Shown: positions 37,007 to 47,442, counted from the first letter of the stretch. The stretch: 64,000 bases of DNA from Argonema galeatum A003/A1 (GCF_023333595.1 NZ_JAIQZM010000014.1:1-64000), one strand, 5' to 3'. Notes: generated by a model from the letters alone, not told the origin. A program made the numbers and translations.

Positions 37007-37801
37007 TTACTTTTCGCTATTATTCTTAGTTTCAGTTGAGGTATTCATCAAATTTGCCAGCGTTCCCGACATTGCTTTGGGGTCCATAAAAAGAATTTTG
37101 GAATTATTACTATCACCCAACTTCAAGTTAGCCTCTACATATTTTTGAGCTAATAAAAACTGCAATACTTCCTTACTGTTAGGATACGCTTGCAAAGCTT
37201 CCGAAATGCGCTTTATATACTCCACAGTTCCTTCAGCCTCTTTTTTGGAGGCTTCTTTTTTGATCGCAGCTACTTTCTCCTGCTCCATCGACTCCAGAAC
37301 ATTCGCTGATGGCTTGATGTCCTGAATTTCCACGCGAGTAACCTTGGCACCCCAGGACTCGGTGGCCTCATCCAACTCCTGCAATAGCGCCTGATTAATT
37401 TCCTTTCTACTTGAAAAAGTCTCCTTCAATTCCATCTGACCAATTCTAGAGCGCAGGGTGGTTGTAACCAGACTGGCAATCGCCTTCTCGACATCATCAA
37501 TCGCGTAATAGGCTTTTTTCAAATCCAATAACTGCCAATATACCACGGCATCAGCTTTGAGAGAAACACTATCTTTAGTGATTGCTTCCTGGGGAGGGAT
37601 GTCTAAAATCTGTTCTCGCGTCGTCTCTTGCCAAACGATAGTTTCAACAAAAGGAAAAAACAAGTTCATCCCTGGTTGCATTGTGCGATTGTATTTGCCT
37701 AAGCGCTCTACCAAGGCTTCATCACCTTGATTGATAATCTTTGTCGAACCTATTGCACCACCAACGATGAATAAGGTAACAAGAGCAATAATAGTTTCCA
37801 T
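37007..37801 (-). CDS. SPFH/band 7 (slipin/stomatin-like) membrane protein
   Basis: 264 residues. An N-terminal membrane helix (IIALVTLFIVGGAIGS) leads into the band 7 domain with GDEALVERLGKYNRTMQPGMNLFFPFVE, the RLG...PG segment of stomatins, SLKADAVVYWQLLD, and the RSRIGQMELKETFSSR and WGAKVTRVEIQDI stretches. The C-terminal coiled coil (EQEKVAAIKKEASKKEAEG) drives oligomerisation. Such proteins scaffold membrane microdomains and often control proteases or channels. No NfeD or protease gene adjoins it, so its partner is unknown. Confidence 0.9.
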   Translation of the reverse strand: METIIALVTLFIVGGAIGSTKIINQGDEALVERLGKYNRTMQPGMNLFFPFVETIVWQETTREQILDIPPQEAITKDSVSLKADAVVYWQLLDLKKAYYAIDDVEKAIASLVTTTLRSRIGQMELKETFSSRKEINQALLQELDEATESWGAKVTRVEIQDIKPSANVLESMEQEKVAAIKKEASKKEAEGTVEYIKRISEALQAYPNSKEVLQFLLAQKYVEANLKLGDSNNSKILFMDPKAMSGTLANLMNTSTETKNNSEK

Positions 37802-37911
37802 AACAAGTTTTCTCCAGGTAGGCTTTTTCGGAACTTTCTAAGCTCGGCGGGTAAGTAGGGGAGCGGGAGAATTTCTTAACTCAAAACGTCAAATTCAAAA
37901 CTCTCCCTTGC

Positions 37912-40377
37912 CTAATTTTTTTTGGCTGCTAATTTTTGGCGAATGGGGATTTCAATCCAGAACTCGGCTCCTTTGTCCGGTTCAGAGAGACACTTCAAAA
38001 CCCCACCGTGTTTTTCTACAACGATTTGGTAACTAATAGCTAATCCCAAGCCAGTACCTTTGCCAATCGGCTTGGTCGTGAAAAAGGGGTCAAAAAGGCG
38101 AGCTTTCACATCTGGGGTCATACCAGGGCCATTGTCCCGAATCCGAATCGCTACACCAGAATTATTCTCTAAAACTTCAGTGCAGATGGTGATAGTGCTG
38201 GGATGATTGCGGATCTCCTGATATGAGCGCTCGCTGTCATACTTTTCGAGGGCATCAATAGCATTGGCAAGGATATTCATAAATACCTGGTTCAGCTGCC
38301 CAACATAGCATTCCACCAAAGGTAAATTGCCATACTCTTCGATCACCTCAATAGCGGGATGTTCTGGCTTGGCTTTCAGCCGATTCTGCAAAATCAGCAG
38401 CGTGCTATCAATGCCTTCGTGAATATCAACCGGCTTCATATCTGCTTCATCCAACCGCGAAAAGTTCCGCAAGCTAAGAACAATCTGGCGGATGCGATCG
38501 GCCCCTACTTTCATCGAAGACAGGATTTTGGGTAAGTCTTGAAGCATAAAATCTAGATCGGCATCCTCTCTGTGGTCTTCAATTTCAGCCTCAGGATTGG
38601 GATAGTATTTTTCATAAAGGTGCAGCAGTTCGATCAATTCTTCGATGTATTCGTTAGCGTGTACAAGGTTGCCGTAGATGAAGTTGACGGGATTGTTGAT
38701 TTCGTGAGCGATTCCGGCGACCAGTTGGCCTAAACTGGACATTTTTTCGGTCTGAATCAGTTGAGATTGGGTGTTTTGGAGTTCATGCAAAGTTTGCTGC
38801 AAATGTTGAGCTTTCTCTCGTTCGCTGGCTTCCGATTGACGCAAGGCATCACTAGCTAAATCAAGCATTTTTAGGTTCTGCTGCAAGGTTTTCTCCACCT
38901 GCTTGCGCGAGGTGATATCTTCGATCGTAGTCAGGATGCCAATGACTTCCACTTCAGTATTATGAATAGGAACTCTGTTAATATCTAGCCATATTTCTTC
39001 ACCATCTGCCTGAATTCTGCGTTCAATATCATGCAGTTCCGGTGTATCTGTATCCATGACTCGACTGTCTTCTGCGGTGTATTGGTCTGCTGCTTCCTGG
39101 TGCCACAAATCGTAGTCTGTCTTACCAATGATGCTTTCGGGATTAATAATTCCCACTATCTGGCACCAATTCTGGTTACAACCTAAGTAGACAGAGTTGC
39201 GATCCTTCCAAAAGATTGCTTGAGGAATATTGTCCAGAATCAGTTGCAGCAGTTCAGCACCCTTGCGAATTTCCTCAGCCCGTTTGCGTTCAGTAATATC
39301 AAATCTAATTGCCAAATATTGTACTGGTTGATTCTGTGCATCCAAAACCGGAACAATAGTCGTATCCACCCAATAATATTTTCCATTTTTGGCTACGTTT
39401 TTTATTTCTCCTTCCCAAACTTTTCCCTGGGTAATTGTTGACCAAAGTTCTTGGAAGAATTCTTGTGAGTGATAACCTGAGTTGATGATGCGGTGGGTTT
39501 TACCAATTAGTTCTTCCCTAGAATACTTCGATATATGACAAAATTTATCGTTAACATAAGTAATAATTCCCTTTTTGTCAGTTATAACCACTATGGCCGA
39601 TTTATCTAAAGCAAATTTAATGCCAGATAACTCTTTGAGTGATGTTTGTAAGCTCGACTCTGCTTTGTGGCGTTCTGTTATCTCTCGATAGATCAGGTTG
39701 TAAACCCAAAATAATATGACAAAATTGAGGAAGACTCCGCCTGAGAATGTAATAAGGGCATTTTGAGCGTAGGTTTTTGCCTGATTCTGCTGCTGCGCTA
39801 ATAACTGCTTTTGTGCTAGCTCCAATTCATAAATGACCCGGCGCATCTCATCCATAAGAGTCTTACCGCGATTTGTCTCTATCACTCGTTGCGCGGCTTC
39901 AAATCCCTTGTTTTTTCGTAAATCAATTGTCTGCTGTAGTTCAGATAATTTATTAGCAATCAAGGATTCCAGAGTGTCGAATTGACGCTGTTTATCAGGG
40001 CTATTTTCAGTTAATTGCTTAAGAATTTTAACTTCTCGTATCACCTCCCCATTTACAGCGCGATACGGTTCTAAATATGAGTTGTTTCCTGTGATAATGT
40101 AACCTCGCTGCCCAGTTTCAGCGTCCTTCATTTGAGATAACACATCATCAAGCTTTTTAATTATAAAAAATGAGTTTTCTACTGAGCTATTAGTCTTAAC
40201 AAGTTGGGTTAGGCTCTGGTATGATTCCCCAACAATAGCAATTAGAATTATGGTTGCCAATCCCAGACCACCGCCAACCTTTTGAAAGAATTGCCTATTA
40301 ATTTTCTTGGCTTTGTTGGGATGGCTGACGGTGTGCGCTAGAGTAGGTTTGCTTCCGGGCTGTTGAGTTGTCGTCAT
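37912..40377 (-). CDS. CHASE3-PAS-PAS sensor histidine kinase
   Basis: About 821 residues from the ATG at 40377. I prefer this to the in-frame TTG at 40431, which lies inside a decayed kinase fragment. Two membrane helices (about 33-50 and 200-222) bracket an extracytoplasmic CHASE3 sensor ([21 protein letters not shown]). Two PAS domains follow (about 240-365 and 370-490, each ending in a PAC such as [10 protein letters not shown]). A coiled coil leads to HisKA ([10 protein letters not shown]) and a HATPase ([17 protein letters not shown]). The catalytic half is closely related to that of the kinase at 42456. No response regulator is adjacent. The signal is unknown. Confidence 0.9.
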   Translation of the reverse strand: MTTTQQPGSKPTLAHTVSHPNKAKKINRQFFQKVGGGLGLATIILIAIVGESYQSLTQLVKTNSSVENSFFIIKKLDDVLSQMKDAETGQRGYIITGNNSYLEPYRAVNGEVIREVKILKQLTENSPDKQRQFDTLESLIANKLSELQQTIDLRKNKGFEAAQRVIETNRGKTLMDEMRRVIYELELAQKQLLAQQQNQAKTYAQNALITFSGGVFLNFVILFWVYNLIYREITERHKAESSLQTSLKELSGIKFALDKSAIVVITDKKGIITYVNDKFCHISKYSREELIGKTHRIINSGYHSQEFFQELWSTITQGKVWEGEIKNVAKNGKYYWVDTTIVPVLDAQNQPVQYLAIRFDITERKRAEEIRKGAELLQLILDNIPQAIFWKDRNSVYLGCNQNWCQIVGIINPESIIGKTDYDLWHQEAADQYTAEDSRVMDTDTPELHDIERRIQADGEEIWLDINRVPIHNTEVEVIGILTTIEDITSRKQVEKTLQQNLKMLDLASDALRQSEASEREKAQHLQQTLHELQNTQSQLIQTEKMSSLGQLVAGIAHEINNPVNFIYGNLVHANEYIEELIELLHLYEKYYPNPEAEIEDHREDADLDFMLQDLPKILSSMKVGADRIRQIVLSLRNFSRLDEADMKPVDIHEGIDSTLLILQNRLKAKPEHPAIEVIEEYGNLPLVECYVGQLNQVFMNILANAIDALEKYDSERSYQEIRNHPSTITICTEVLENNSGVAIRIRDNGPGMTPDVKARLFDPFFTTKPIGKGTGLGLAISYQIVVEKHGGVLKCLSEPDKGAEFWIEIPIRQKLAAKKN

Positions 40378-40403
40378 AAATTTTCTTTTAAGTTTAGCCA
40401 GTT

Positions 40404-40532
40404 TTATTGACAAATTGGAATTTCTATCCAAAATTCTGTTTCTTGTCTTGGTTCCGAAATATACTTCAAGATGTCACTGTTCTTTTTGACCGCGATTTGA
40501 TAGCTGATAGCTAGCCCCAAACCAGTTACCGG
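40404..40532 (-). pseudogene. Decayed 3' end of a histidine kinase gene
   Basis: The leftward frame reads [19 protein letters not shown] followed by a [19 protein letters not shown] tail and a stop at 40404-40406. This matches the last 42 residues of the two neighbouring kinases ([17 protein letters not shown]..., FWIEIPITQ). The rest of the kinase is absent, and a dispersed repeat lies just upstream. Confidence 0.88.
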
Positions 40533-40570
40533 GTCTTTCGGAATTATTATGCTAGGGTTTATGGTAAACA

Positions 40571-40654
40571 TTTTTGTAGGGACACGGCATCATAAATATG
40601 TCGGTATCAATGAAAATTTTAATTATGCCTTGTCCAAATCAGCATAATTGACAA
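40571..40654. repeat. Dispersed inverted-repeat element, copy 2
   Basis: Aligns with the reverse complement of 7901-7982, sharing TTTGTAGGGACACGGCATCA and the TGTCCAAA-CAGCATA right end. Confidence 0.7.
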
Positions 40655-40762
40655 GGTAATAACCAAAAGTTGCAATTCCAAAAAAAAAATTGGTCATTAG
40701 TCAGGAATAATTATTTGACTGCGGATGCGGTTAAGTAATTACTCCTGATAATTGAGATAATT

Positions 40763-42466
40763 TTAGCGTACAGCTGCTAAATTAAGCCATTGGGATACAA
40801 TTGGCGGTAGCTCTGCATTGAGGCGAAGTGCTAGTTCTGAGGTGGAGAGGGATTGGGCGTAAGCTGGTGTCAAGAATGGTTCGTAGGTTTTAGCTTCAGG
40901 GGTGAGCTGTTTGATGAAGGCTAAACTGACACCTTTAAGCAGCTGGCGGAGGGGTTCGGCGTCTTCACCAATACGCTCTTTGAGGAAAGTAGTTCTACCG
41001 TAATTGCCTGGGTTTCCAACGCTTAAGTGAGTTGCACCAATTGCTGTTAAAAGATATTTATTACCGCCGATCTGGGTAAAAGGTTGCAGTTGATGCCTAA
41101 TGGCTGGGGTAAAGGCGTCTTCGGTACTAGCTAGAATGAGTGTGGGAATTTTCACCTTTTTCAGACCAGTTTTACCAAATAGCTGACCGACGAGGGGATT
41201 GAGCGCGATCGCACTCTTAACGCGATCGTCTCGCAGCTGTACCTTATTATTGGGCAAATTAGCGGCGGCACACTGCAACCACTCACCTGGAGATGGTAAT
41301 ATCGACGAGTTTAACGAGATATTTTCGCCGTTTGCAGACGTTCTAGTTAAATCTGCTCGAAAAAGAGATTTACAGCTCTGTCGCAAATCGTCTAAATTAA
41401 GCTCACCTCCGGCTAGGGCTAAGGCGGTGTAACCTCCCAGAGAATGACCGATGACGGTGACTTGCTGGGTGTTAAATTTCCCCTGTAGCGAACCTGGTTG
41501 GACATTGAGTTTTGCCAGTTTATCTAGCAAAAAGCTGATATCTTTAGGTCCGTTTAGGAACTCACTGGGCGATATTAAACTGCTGGGGTTGTCGCTGACG
41601 GATGCCTTAGATACCGAGTCAAAGTTGCTCCCTGGATGCTCTATGGCTGCTACGCTGATGCCGTGAGAAGCTAGGTGACGGGCGACATACTCCAAAAATG
41701 TTCGATCGGCCCCAAAACCGTGGGAAAGGACTACTAGCGGGTTAGGAGAGTTTTGAGTTGAAGAATTATCGCTGTAGTAAATATCTACTGGAATTCTACG
41801 TTCCCGTTGCCGATCGCGAAAGGTTAGCGTTTGCTTAATTACCCGTTCTTCACCGGGGATCGCTGGGTCAAAAGCGGCATGAAACTGGGAGCTGGTGACG
41901 CTGAGTTCCCGCTCTAATAAGGGGCCAAGAGCGTGGCTTTGCCAGTAGGTGGGGTTAAACTGGAGGGCAACTGCGATCGCTTCCGAGGCATCTACCGTCA
42001 CCGTTTCCCCTGGTATAGCTCGCAAAATGCCAATGAGGGTCAAACCGTTTGCTTGCCGCGCCGAAATGGCTACAGCAGCCTGGATTTGATCGATGGTGAC
42101 TCCAGGGATAGCACGCCCCAAAGCTGTCAGTAACTGTTGTGACATTGGCGATCGCAACCAATTCTCGATAAACTTGTCCGCCAAGTTGGGGTCTAGTTGC
42201 AGGCGCTGGGAGAGGGCTTCTCGCACGCTGGAAGTCAAAAGCATGGAAAAAGGTTTGAGCCCACTAGATAACTCGCCAGTTCTGGCAAAGCGATCTAAAT
42301 CTGAAACCCTTACCGACTGTTCAAAAGGGCCAAGACGTAGCCTCAATCGCTCAGATGCGATCGCAGGTGCCGATATTAAAGTCAAAAGTAAAAATTCAAA
42401 AGTAAAAATCAAAAGAAATAAATTAATTTTCTTCCCTTTTACCTTTTGCCTTTGTTTAGCTTTCAT
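40763..42466 (-). CDS. Exported DUF1400 - alpha/beta hydrolase
   Basis: About 567 residues from the ATG at 42466, which overlaps the upstream kinase stop by 11 bases. A longer in-frame start at 42547 would run inside the kinase and hide the signal peptide. A signal sequence (INLFLLIFTFEFLLLTL, cleavage likely at APAIA-S) is followed by a DUF1400 domain (about 35-175) typical of cyanobacteria. An alpha/beta hydrolase follows (about 240-530) with the oxyanion segment LSHGFGADR, nucleophile elbow GHSLGGY, an acid in STEDAFTP and a late histidine (GATHLSVG). It resembles platelet-activating-factor acetylhydrolase-like or dienelactone hydrolase-like enzymes; the substrate is unknown. Translational coupling to a sensor kinase is unusual. 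Confidence 0.85.
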   Translation of the reverse strand: MKAKQRQKVKGKKINLFLLIFTFEFLLLTLISAPAIASERLRLRLGPFEQSVRVSDLDRFARTGELSSGLKPFSMLLTSSVREALSQRLQLDPNLADKFIENWLRSPMSQQLLTALGRAIPGVTIDQIQAAVAISARQANGLTLIGILRAIPGETVTVDASEAIAVALQFNPTYWQSHALGPLLERELSVTSSQFHAAFDPAIPGEERVIKQTLTFRDRQRERRIPVDIYYSDNSSTQNSPNPLVVLSHGFGADRTFLEYVARHLASHGISVAAIEHPGSNFDSVSKASVSDNPSSLISPSEFLNGPKDISFLLDKLAKLNVQPGSLQGKFNTQQVTVIGHSLGGYTALALAGGELNLDDLRQSCKSLFRADLTRTSANGENISLNSSILPSPGEWLQCAAANLPNNKVQLRDDRVKSAIALNPLVGQLFGKTGLKKVKIPTLILASTEDAFTPAIRHQLQPFTQIGGNKYLLTAIGATHLSVGNPGNYGRTTFLKERIGEDAEPLRQLLKGVSLAFIKQLTPEAKTYEPFLTPAYAQSLSTSELALRLNAELPPIVSQWLNLAAVR

Positions 42467-45400
42467 TAGTCTTTGTTTGTGTAATGGGGATTTCAATCCA
42501 GAACTCCGAGCCTTGCCCTGGTTCTGAAATACACTTGAGTACTCCACGGTGTTTCTCTACTACAATTTGATAGCTAATCGATAAACCTAAGCCAGTGCCT
42601 TGGCCAACTGGTTTGGTAGTGAAGAAAGGATCGAACAAACGAGATTTCACTGATTCTGAGATTCCAGGGCCGTTGTCTTGAATCCGAATCGCTACTTTAT
42701 CTGTTGTTTTTTGTTTTTTGCCATCAACCGCTGACTCCTGACTGCTGACTATTTCAGTATGAATTGTAATAGTTCGAGGAGCGGGTTGAGTTTCCAGGGC
42801 ATCAATAGCATTGTTAAGGATATTCATCAACACCTGATTTAGCTGGCCTGGGTAGCACTCGATCGGTGGTAAATCGCCGTATTCTTTCACAATTTTAATC
42901 GGAGTCCGCTCTGGTTTAGCTTTCAAGCGGTTTTGCAAGATTAAGAGAGTGCTATCGATACCTTCGTGAATATCCACCGCCTTCATTTCTGCTTCATCTA
43001 GGCGAGAGAAATTCCGCAAACTAAGGATAATTTCACGAATGCGATTAGCCCCCATTTTCATCGAAGCCAAGATTTTGGGAAGGTCTTCAAGCATAAAATC
43101 AAGGTCTCTAGCCTCAGCTTCATCTTGAATTTCTACTGGCGGATTGGGATAGTGCTTTTGGTAAAGGCGTAATAGATTTAGTAGGTCTTCGCTGTACTCA
43201 CTGGCGTGGCTGAGATTGCCGTAGATGAAGTTGACGGGGTTGTTAATTTCGTGGGCGACACCGGCCACCATTTGGCCGAGACTGGACATTTTTTCGCTTT
43301 GAACTAACTGAGCTTGAGTTTGTTTTAATTCATGCAAAGTTTGCTCTACCTGTTTGGCTTTTTCCTGAGCTTGCTGGGCGGAGTTTTGCGCTTGGGTGTA
43401 GAGTTCTGCTTGAAAAAGTGCGATCGCCAATTGGTCGCTCACTGCAACCAGCAGTTCCACTTCCTCATCAGTCCAAGGTCGAGAACCGCTATGATGTCCG
43501 CAGCTGACTACACCAATCTTACCAGAGCGCGTCAGAATAGGTAGGGACAGGATAGCGGTGAAGCCCATAACAGCATAGAGTTCAACCTCTCCTGGATCGG
43601 TGGCAGTCGCGAGATCGTCAACGCGGAGGATTTCCAGATCGATCAACTTTTGAGTTACCGAATTTGCGGCGGCTGAGAATTGACCCACAAAGCTGGGCAC
43701 GCTGGGCACCTTAGCTTCTTCGAGCGCTTCCCAGACCCCCCCTTCATTACCCCCGTCAACGGAGGAGTTCGGTTGATACCAGACGAAGAGGCAGCGATCG
43801 ATCTGCAACAAACTGCGGATCTCCTGCACGGCAATTTTCAGAATAGTATTCACGTCCAAGGAATTACGGATATCGCTGGCAAGACGGTTGAGCAGTACCT
43901 CTCGTTGAGCGAGTTGTCTAAATCGAGTTTCCGACTGCTGTAGGGCTTCTTCTGAGAGTATGCGATCGGTCATGTCGCGGGCAATAGTGGAGATAAATTC
44001 CACTTCTTTGTTTTTCCCTTTGTGGGACATGATGACTTGCGAGACGGGAATCTCCCTGCTATCACCGTACTGTAGAGCAGTTTCGCCCATCCACGTACCG
44101 TTTTTGATGGCAGCGGGTATACCTTCGCCCAGGATAATTTCAGCCGCACTCTGGGCGCAGAACTCGGAGACTTTTTTGGTTGAAATATCCTCATCTTCAG
44201 CAAGCCCCATCATTCTCCGTCCGGCACGATTAATGTACAGCACGTTTCCTTGGACATCGGCGGTAGATACAAAGTCAGGTGTTGCTTCTAAGATTGCGGT
44301 CAGTATCGCTTGTGTTTTCTCTGCTCGTTTGCGATCGCTAATGTCGCGGACAATAACGATAATTTGATCGTCCAGTAATGGCGATAGCCTTGCTTCATAA
44401 AAGCATTCTCCTTTAGCCATCGGTAAGGAATACTCGATACTGACTAAAGATCGCGTCTGGAGTAATTCAGCAATAGCGTCCTGTAATTGTTGTCCGACTT
44501 GTGGTGGTAAAACCTCCTGCATGGGTTTTCCCAAAAAAACTTCTGGAGGAGTGTACAGGCTATGTGACTTTCCGGCCATGTAATCCACAATTGTTCCATC
44601 GATATTGAGCCGGAAGTACAAATCGGGAAGCGCTTCAAAAACTGTCTCCAACTCTGCTGTAGTCTGGCGTAGTTGCTCCTGGGCTTGCTTGCGATCGCGA
44701 AGCGCGGCAAGCCGTTCGGTAATGTCGTGCATTGCCACCACCGCACCCAGTTTTTTTCCCTGCGGATTGACTATCGCCTGTCCGTTGGCTAATAAAGTGC
44801 GCTTTTTACCTTGCTTTGGGGCAATTACTACTTCTGCATCGCGAACGGTTTCTCCCCGAAACGCTCGAAACAGTGGGATATCTTCTATTGGCATAAGCGT
44901 CTTTCCATCGGGCAGATACAAGTCAAAGTGTTGTGCCCATTCTTCGGGAGGAAGTGGTTGTGACGGCAAGCCGTGAAACTCTCGTGTAGCTTGATTAAAT
45001 AGAGTCAAAACACCATTAGCGTCACAAGCAACAATGCCGTCTGCCAGGTTATTGAGCAGGGCATTTAAGAATTCTCGTTCTTTATGTAACGCTTCCTCTA
45101 TCTGTTTGCTTGAGGTGATATCGTAAGCCATAGCATACACTAAGCCGTCTTGAGTGTACTGAGCTGCTGTCCACATCAGCCACTTATACGAGCCATCTTT
45201 ACAGATGTAGCGATTTTCAAAAGAGATTGAGTTTACACCTATCGAGAGCTTTTCTGCTTCGGCTACAGTTGCTTCTCTATCTTCGGGGTGAACAAATTCT
45301 AACAATGGTTTTGCTAACAGTTCTTCTCTGCGGAAGCCTAGCGTTTTTTCCCATCTATGGTTGAGGTGCTTAAAATAGCCGTCTGTATCGACTATACAAA

Positions 45401-45488
45401 GCAACTCTAGGGAAAAATTAAAAAATTCATCTGTATCTGCCCACTTGTACCTGCTAATGCTGTCTACTTTTGCGCTCTCAACAATCAT
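42456..45488 (-). CDS. Multi-PAS-GAF sensor histidine kinase
   Basis: A 1010-residue soluble kinase. Four PAS domains (about 18-130, 137-255, 270-385, 390-505; PAC ends such as YDITSSKQIEEAL, HDITERLAAL, RDISDRKRAE, RDMTDRILSE) precede a GAF domain (about 530-690), a coiled coil and a HisKA/HATPase core ([33 protein letters not shown]). No membrane helix is evident. The GAF lacks the CH or DXCF bilin signature. The catalytic half is nearly the same as that of the kinase at 37912, so these are tandem paralogues, with a third decayed copy between them. Its stop overlaps the downstream hydrolase start. Confidence 0.9.
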   Translation of the reverse strand: MIVESAKVDSISRYKWADTDEFFNFSLELLCIVDTDGYFKHLNHRWEKTLGFRREELLAKPLLEFVHPEDREATVAEAEKLSIGVNSISFENRYICKDGSYKWLMWTAAQYTQDGLVYAMAYDITSSKQIEEALHKEREFLNALLNNLADGIVACDANGVLTLFNQATREFHGLPSQPLPPEEWAQHFDLYLPDGKTLMPIEDIPLFRAFRGETVRDAEVVIAPKQGKKRTLLANGQAIVNPQGKKLGAVVAMHDITERLAALRDRKQAQEQLRQTTAELETVFEALPDLYFRLNIDGTIVDYMAGKSHSLYTPPEVFLGKPMQEVLPPQVGQQLQDAIAELLQTRSLVSIEYSLPMAKGECFYEARLSPLLDDQIIVIVRDISDRKRAEKTQAILTAILEATPDFVSTADVQGNVLYINRAGRRMMGLAEDEDISTKKVSEFCAQSAAEIILGEGIPAAIKNGTWMGETALQYGDSREIPVSQVIMSHKGKNKEVEFISTIARDMTDRILSEEALQQSETRFRQLAQREVLLNRLASDIRNSLDVNTILKIAVQEIRSLLQIDRCLFVWYQPNSSVDGGNEGGVWEALEEAKVPSVPSFVGQFSAAANSVTQKLIDLEILRVDDLATATDPGEVELYAVMGFTAILSLPILTRSGKIGVVSCGHHSGSRPWTDEEVELLVAVSDQLAIALFQAELYTQAQNSAQQAQEKAKQVEQTLHELKQTQAQLVQSEKMSSLGQMVAGVAHEINNPVNFIYGNLSHASEYSEDLLNLLRLYQKHYPNPPVEIQDEAEARDLDFMLEDLPKILASMKMGANRIREIILSLRNFSRLDEAEMKAVDIHEGIDSTLLILQNRLKAKPERTPIKIVKEYGDLPPIECYPGQLNQVLMNILNNAIDALETQPAPRTITIHTEIVSSQESAVDGKKQKTTDKVAIRIQDNGPGISESVKSRLFDPFFTTKPVGQGTGLGLSISYQIVVEKHRGVLKCISEPGQGSEFWIEIPITQTKTNES

Positions 45489-45800
45489 CTCTTTTCCTCA
45501 AAGGTTTACTGCGATCGTTTTAGTAATTTCAAATTAAAAAAGTATAAATTAATACAAATTATTTAAGTAAATCCAGCTAAAGTCGGACGTTCGGCCATAC
45601 GATCGCTCTAAAACATCAAACTTCTTGATGACCGTTTGCTCTATATATCTTATATCGTTTGGATTTATTTCTGCTACAAATGAACACTCTCTGGTGTAGG
45701 GGCAATTCATGAATTGCCCCTACATCTGTAGCAATTTTGTAGCGGGAAGAGAGTAAACTGTGTTTATTTGTTAATTTATTTATCACCAAAAAAATATCCA
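45489..45800. other. Intergenic region, mostly featureless
   Basis: 312 AT-rich bases upstream of the kinase, holding one perfect 28-bp palindrome (45696-45723) and no gene that I can support. Confidence 0.6.
45696..45723. repeat. Perfect palindrome GTAGGGGCAATTCATGAATT...
   Basis: A 28-bp self-complementary sequence with GTAGGGGC/GCCCCTAC ends, a minimal member of the GTAGGGGC family. Confidence 0.85.
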
Positions 45801-46229
45801 CTAAATTGCCAAGTTTCCGGCTATATGAACGACTACTTCTCGGATATGACTGCGCTGCCGGTGTTCCCAGATGTAGATACCCTGCCAGGTTCCCAGCAGC
45901 AATTTACCTTGGGAAATCGGTATGTGTTCGGATGTTTTAGTCAGGGCGGTGCGGATGTGTGCGGGCATATCATCTGGCCCTTCTGCGTTGTGGATATAGC
46001 GTTGGCTATCTTCTGGTACTAGCTTAGCAAAGAAATTTTCTAAATCCCTAAGAACATCGGGATCGGCATTTTCTTGAATGAGTAAACTAGCTGAAGTGTG
46101 ACGTAAAAACAGGGTACAAAGCCCTATTTCAATTTCGGATTCGCCGACTGCGGCTTCAACTTTGGCAGTGATGTTACACAAGGATTTGCCAGCGGTTTTA
46201 ATTTTGAGTAATTGTTGGTAACAAGTCAT
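45801..46229 (-). CDS. YjbQ / UPF0047 family protein
   Basis: 142 residues from the ATG at 46229 (MTCYQQLLKIKTAGKSL), the usual start and length. The frame is open further upstream, but that extension runs through a repeat element and the neighbouring gene. Family signatures are FLRHTSASLLIQENAD, DSQRYIHNAEGPDDMPAHIR and LGTWQGIYIWEHR, with conserved histidines that could bind metal. YjbQ members show weak thiamine-phosphate synthase activity in vitro; the true role is uncertain. It is downstream of the glycosyltransferase gene on the same strand. Confidence 0.9.
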   Translation of the reverse strand: MTCYQQLLKIKTAGKSLCNITAKVEAAVGESEIEIGLCTLFLRHTSASLLIQENADPDVLRDLENFFAKLVPEDSQRYIHNAEGPDDMPAHIRTALTKTSEHIPISQGKLLLGTWQGIYIWEHRQRSHIREVVVHIAGNLAI

Positions 46230-46266
46230 GTTGATTTTAGATTTTAGATTTGGGATTTTAGATTTT

Positions 46267-46341
46267 AGCGGCTTGCGCTTGGATGAGGTACACCCGGTGA
46301 AACCCGGTTTCTCAGCACCACACTCACCTGAAAGCTGCTGT
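46267..46341. repeat. Palindromic repeat between yjbQ and glycosyltransferase
   Basis: AGCGGCTTGCGCTTGGATGA ... GTGAAACCCGGTTTC ... AAGCTGCTGT, the same family as at 28962 and 5325. Confidence 0.7.
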
Positions 46342-46356
46342 AAAAACTTAGAAAAA

Positions 46357-47442
46357 TCAAAGATTATGGAAATAGTTGACGATCGCAAAAGCGATCGCTT
46401 CCGTTCCATCTTTCGCCAACTGCTGAGACTGGCGGGGGGGTTGTAGCGGTTGATGCAGAAATTCCCAGCTACCCCCGAAAAACTCAGATGGGGTCACAAT
46501 TTGATGGTAAGCATAATTTTGGATACCTTCCAGCAGTAAAGGCGATTCTGCGAAGCCTTCTCGCGTCAGGGAAACGATCGGAACTTCGAGGCGCAAAGCT
46601 TCGGAAAAGGTGCTGTATCCAGGTTTGGAAATCACTCGTCCGCAAAACGGCAGAAAATCGATGGGGCGGTAGGTGCGATCGGCAATTTGGACTAAATTTG
46701 GCAAATCCGGTGTGTCCCTGTCAAGAGTGATGAATTGCCAATCGGGAAATTTTAGTACGTTTTCGTAGGGAATTTCCTGTAAACCCAAGCCGCCAAATGT
46801 AAGTAAAATGGTTTTGTCAGCCGGAGCAGTTATACCAAAGCGAGTTCGCAGTTCATCTAAATTGTGACGGGGAGAACCTCCAGTTAAACCGACATCTGTT
46901 ATAATTGGAAACGCACTCATGGGTTCGTGGAGAGGCAAACGAAATAAGCGATCGCACTGACTAAAACACTCGCGAATCCAATCTGCTATTTCGATAAATT
47001 CTCCTCCCCAAGCCTCATAAATAAAGTCCCAGCCAAAGTTGCCCATCATCCAACAAGGTATACCAGCTGCTTTGGCGATCGCAGGTGCCAAAGGTGGAAT
47101 ATCTGCCAGCATTAAACCAACTCGATTTTGACGGATAAAGCTTGCTTCCGCTGCGACGATCGATTTTTGCTGAGTCTGGATTTGCCGCAGTTTTTCCAGT
47201 GTGGCAGTTTTATCCATTTTCAAGCTATCCGATTGAATAACGCCCACATCAAAACCGCGAGGGCGATGTATAAAATCTCCTGTAATGTAGTTATCTAACA
47301 ACCAACGCGGTGTCGTTGTCACCATAATTAATAGAATTTCGGGATCTAACCGCTGAACTTCTGCGGCGACGGATGCAGCCCGCACGGCATGACCGAAACC
47401 GTGATTGGTGATGGCAACGTATAAGATTGGTTTGCGAGACAT
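46357..47442 (-). CDS. MurG-like glycosyltransferase
   Basis: 361 residues with a GT-B fold resembling UDP-N-acetylglucosamine transferases. The N-terminal nucleotide-fold start is ILYVAITNHGFGHAVRA (glycine-rich loop with GFGH). A middle linker is followed by LLTFGGLGLQEIP. The donor-binding region DFLPFCGRVISKPGYSTFSEAL has the K-x-G-x-x-T-x-x-E pattern that binds the nucleotide sugar. Too divergent from MurG to be the peptidoglycan enzyme; the acceptor is unknown. The C-terminus carries an extra Q/P-rich stretch followed by AIAFAIVNYF. Confidence 0.82.
   Translation of the reverse strand: MSRKPILYVAITNHGFGHAVRAASVAAEVQRLDPEILLIMVTTTPRWLLDNYITGDFIHRPRGFDVGVIQSDSLKMDKTATLEKLRQIQTQQKSIVAAEASFIRQNRVGLMLADIPPLAPAIAKAAGIPCWMMGNFGWDFIYEAWGGEFIEIADWIRECFSQCDRLFRLPLHEPMSAFPIITDVGLTGGSPRHNLDELRTRFGITAPADKTILLTFGGLGLQEIPYENVLKFPDWQFITLDRDTPDLPNLVQIADRTYRPIDFLPFCGRVISKPGYSTFSEALRLEVPIVSLTREGFAESPLLLEGIQNYAYHQIVTPSEFFGGSWEFLHQPLQPPRQSQQLAKDGTEAIAFAIVNYFHNL

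Noticed and set aside
40378..40431. TTG start for the CHASE3 kinase
   Set aside because: Lies inside a decayed fragment of another kinase gene in a different frame; the ATG at 40377 fits better.
45489..45800. Small gene upstream of the 42456 kinase
   Set aside because: Only AT-rich sequence and a palindrome; no coding signal.
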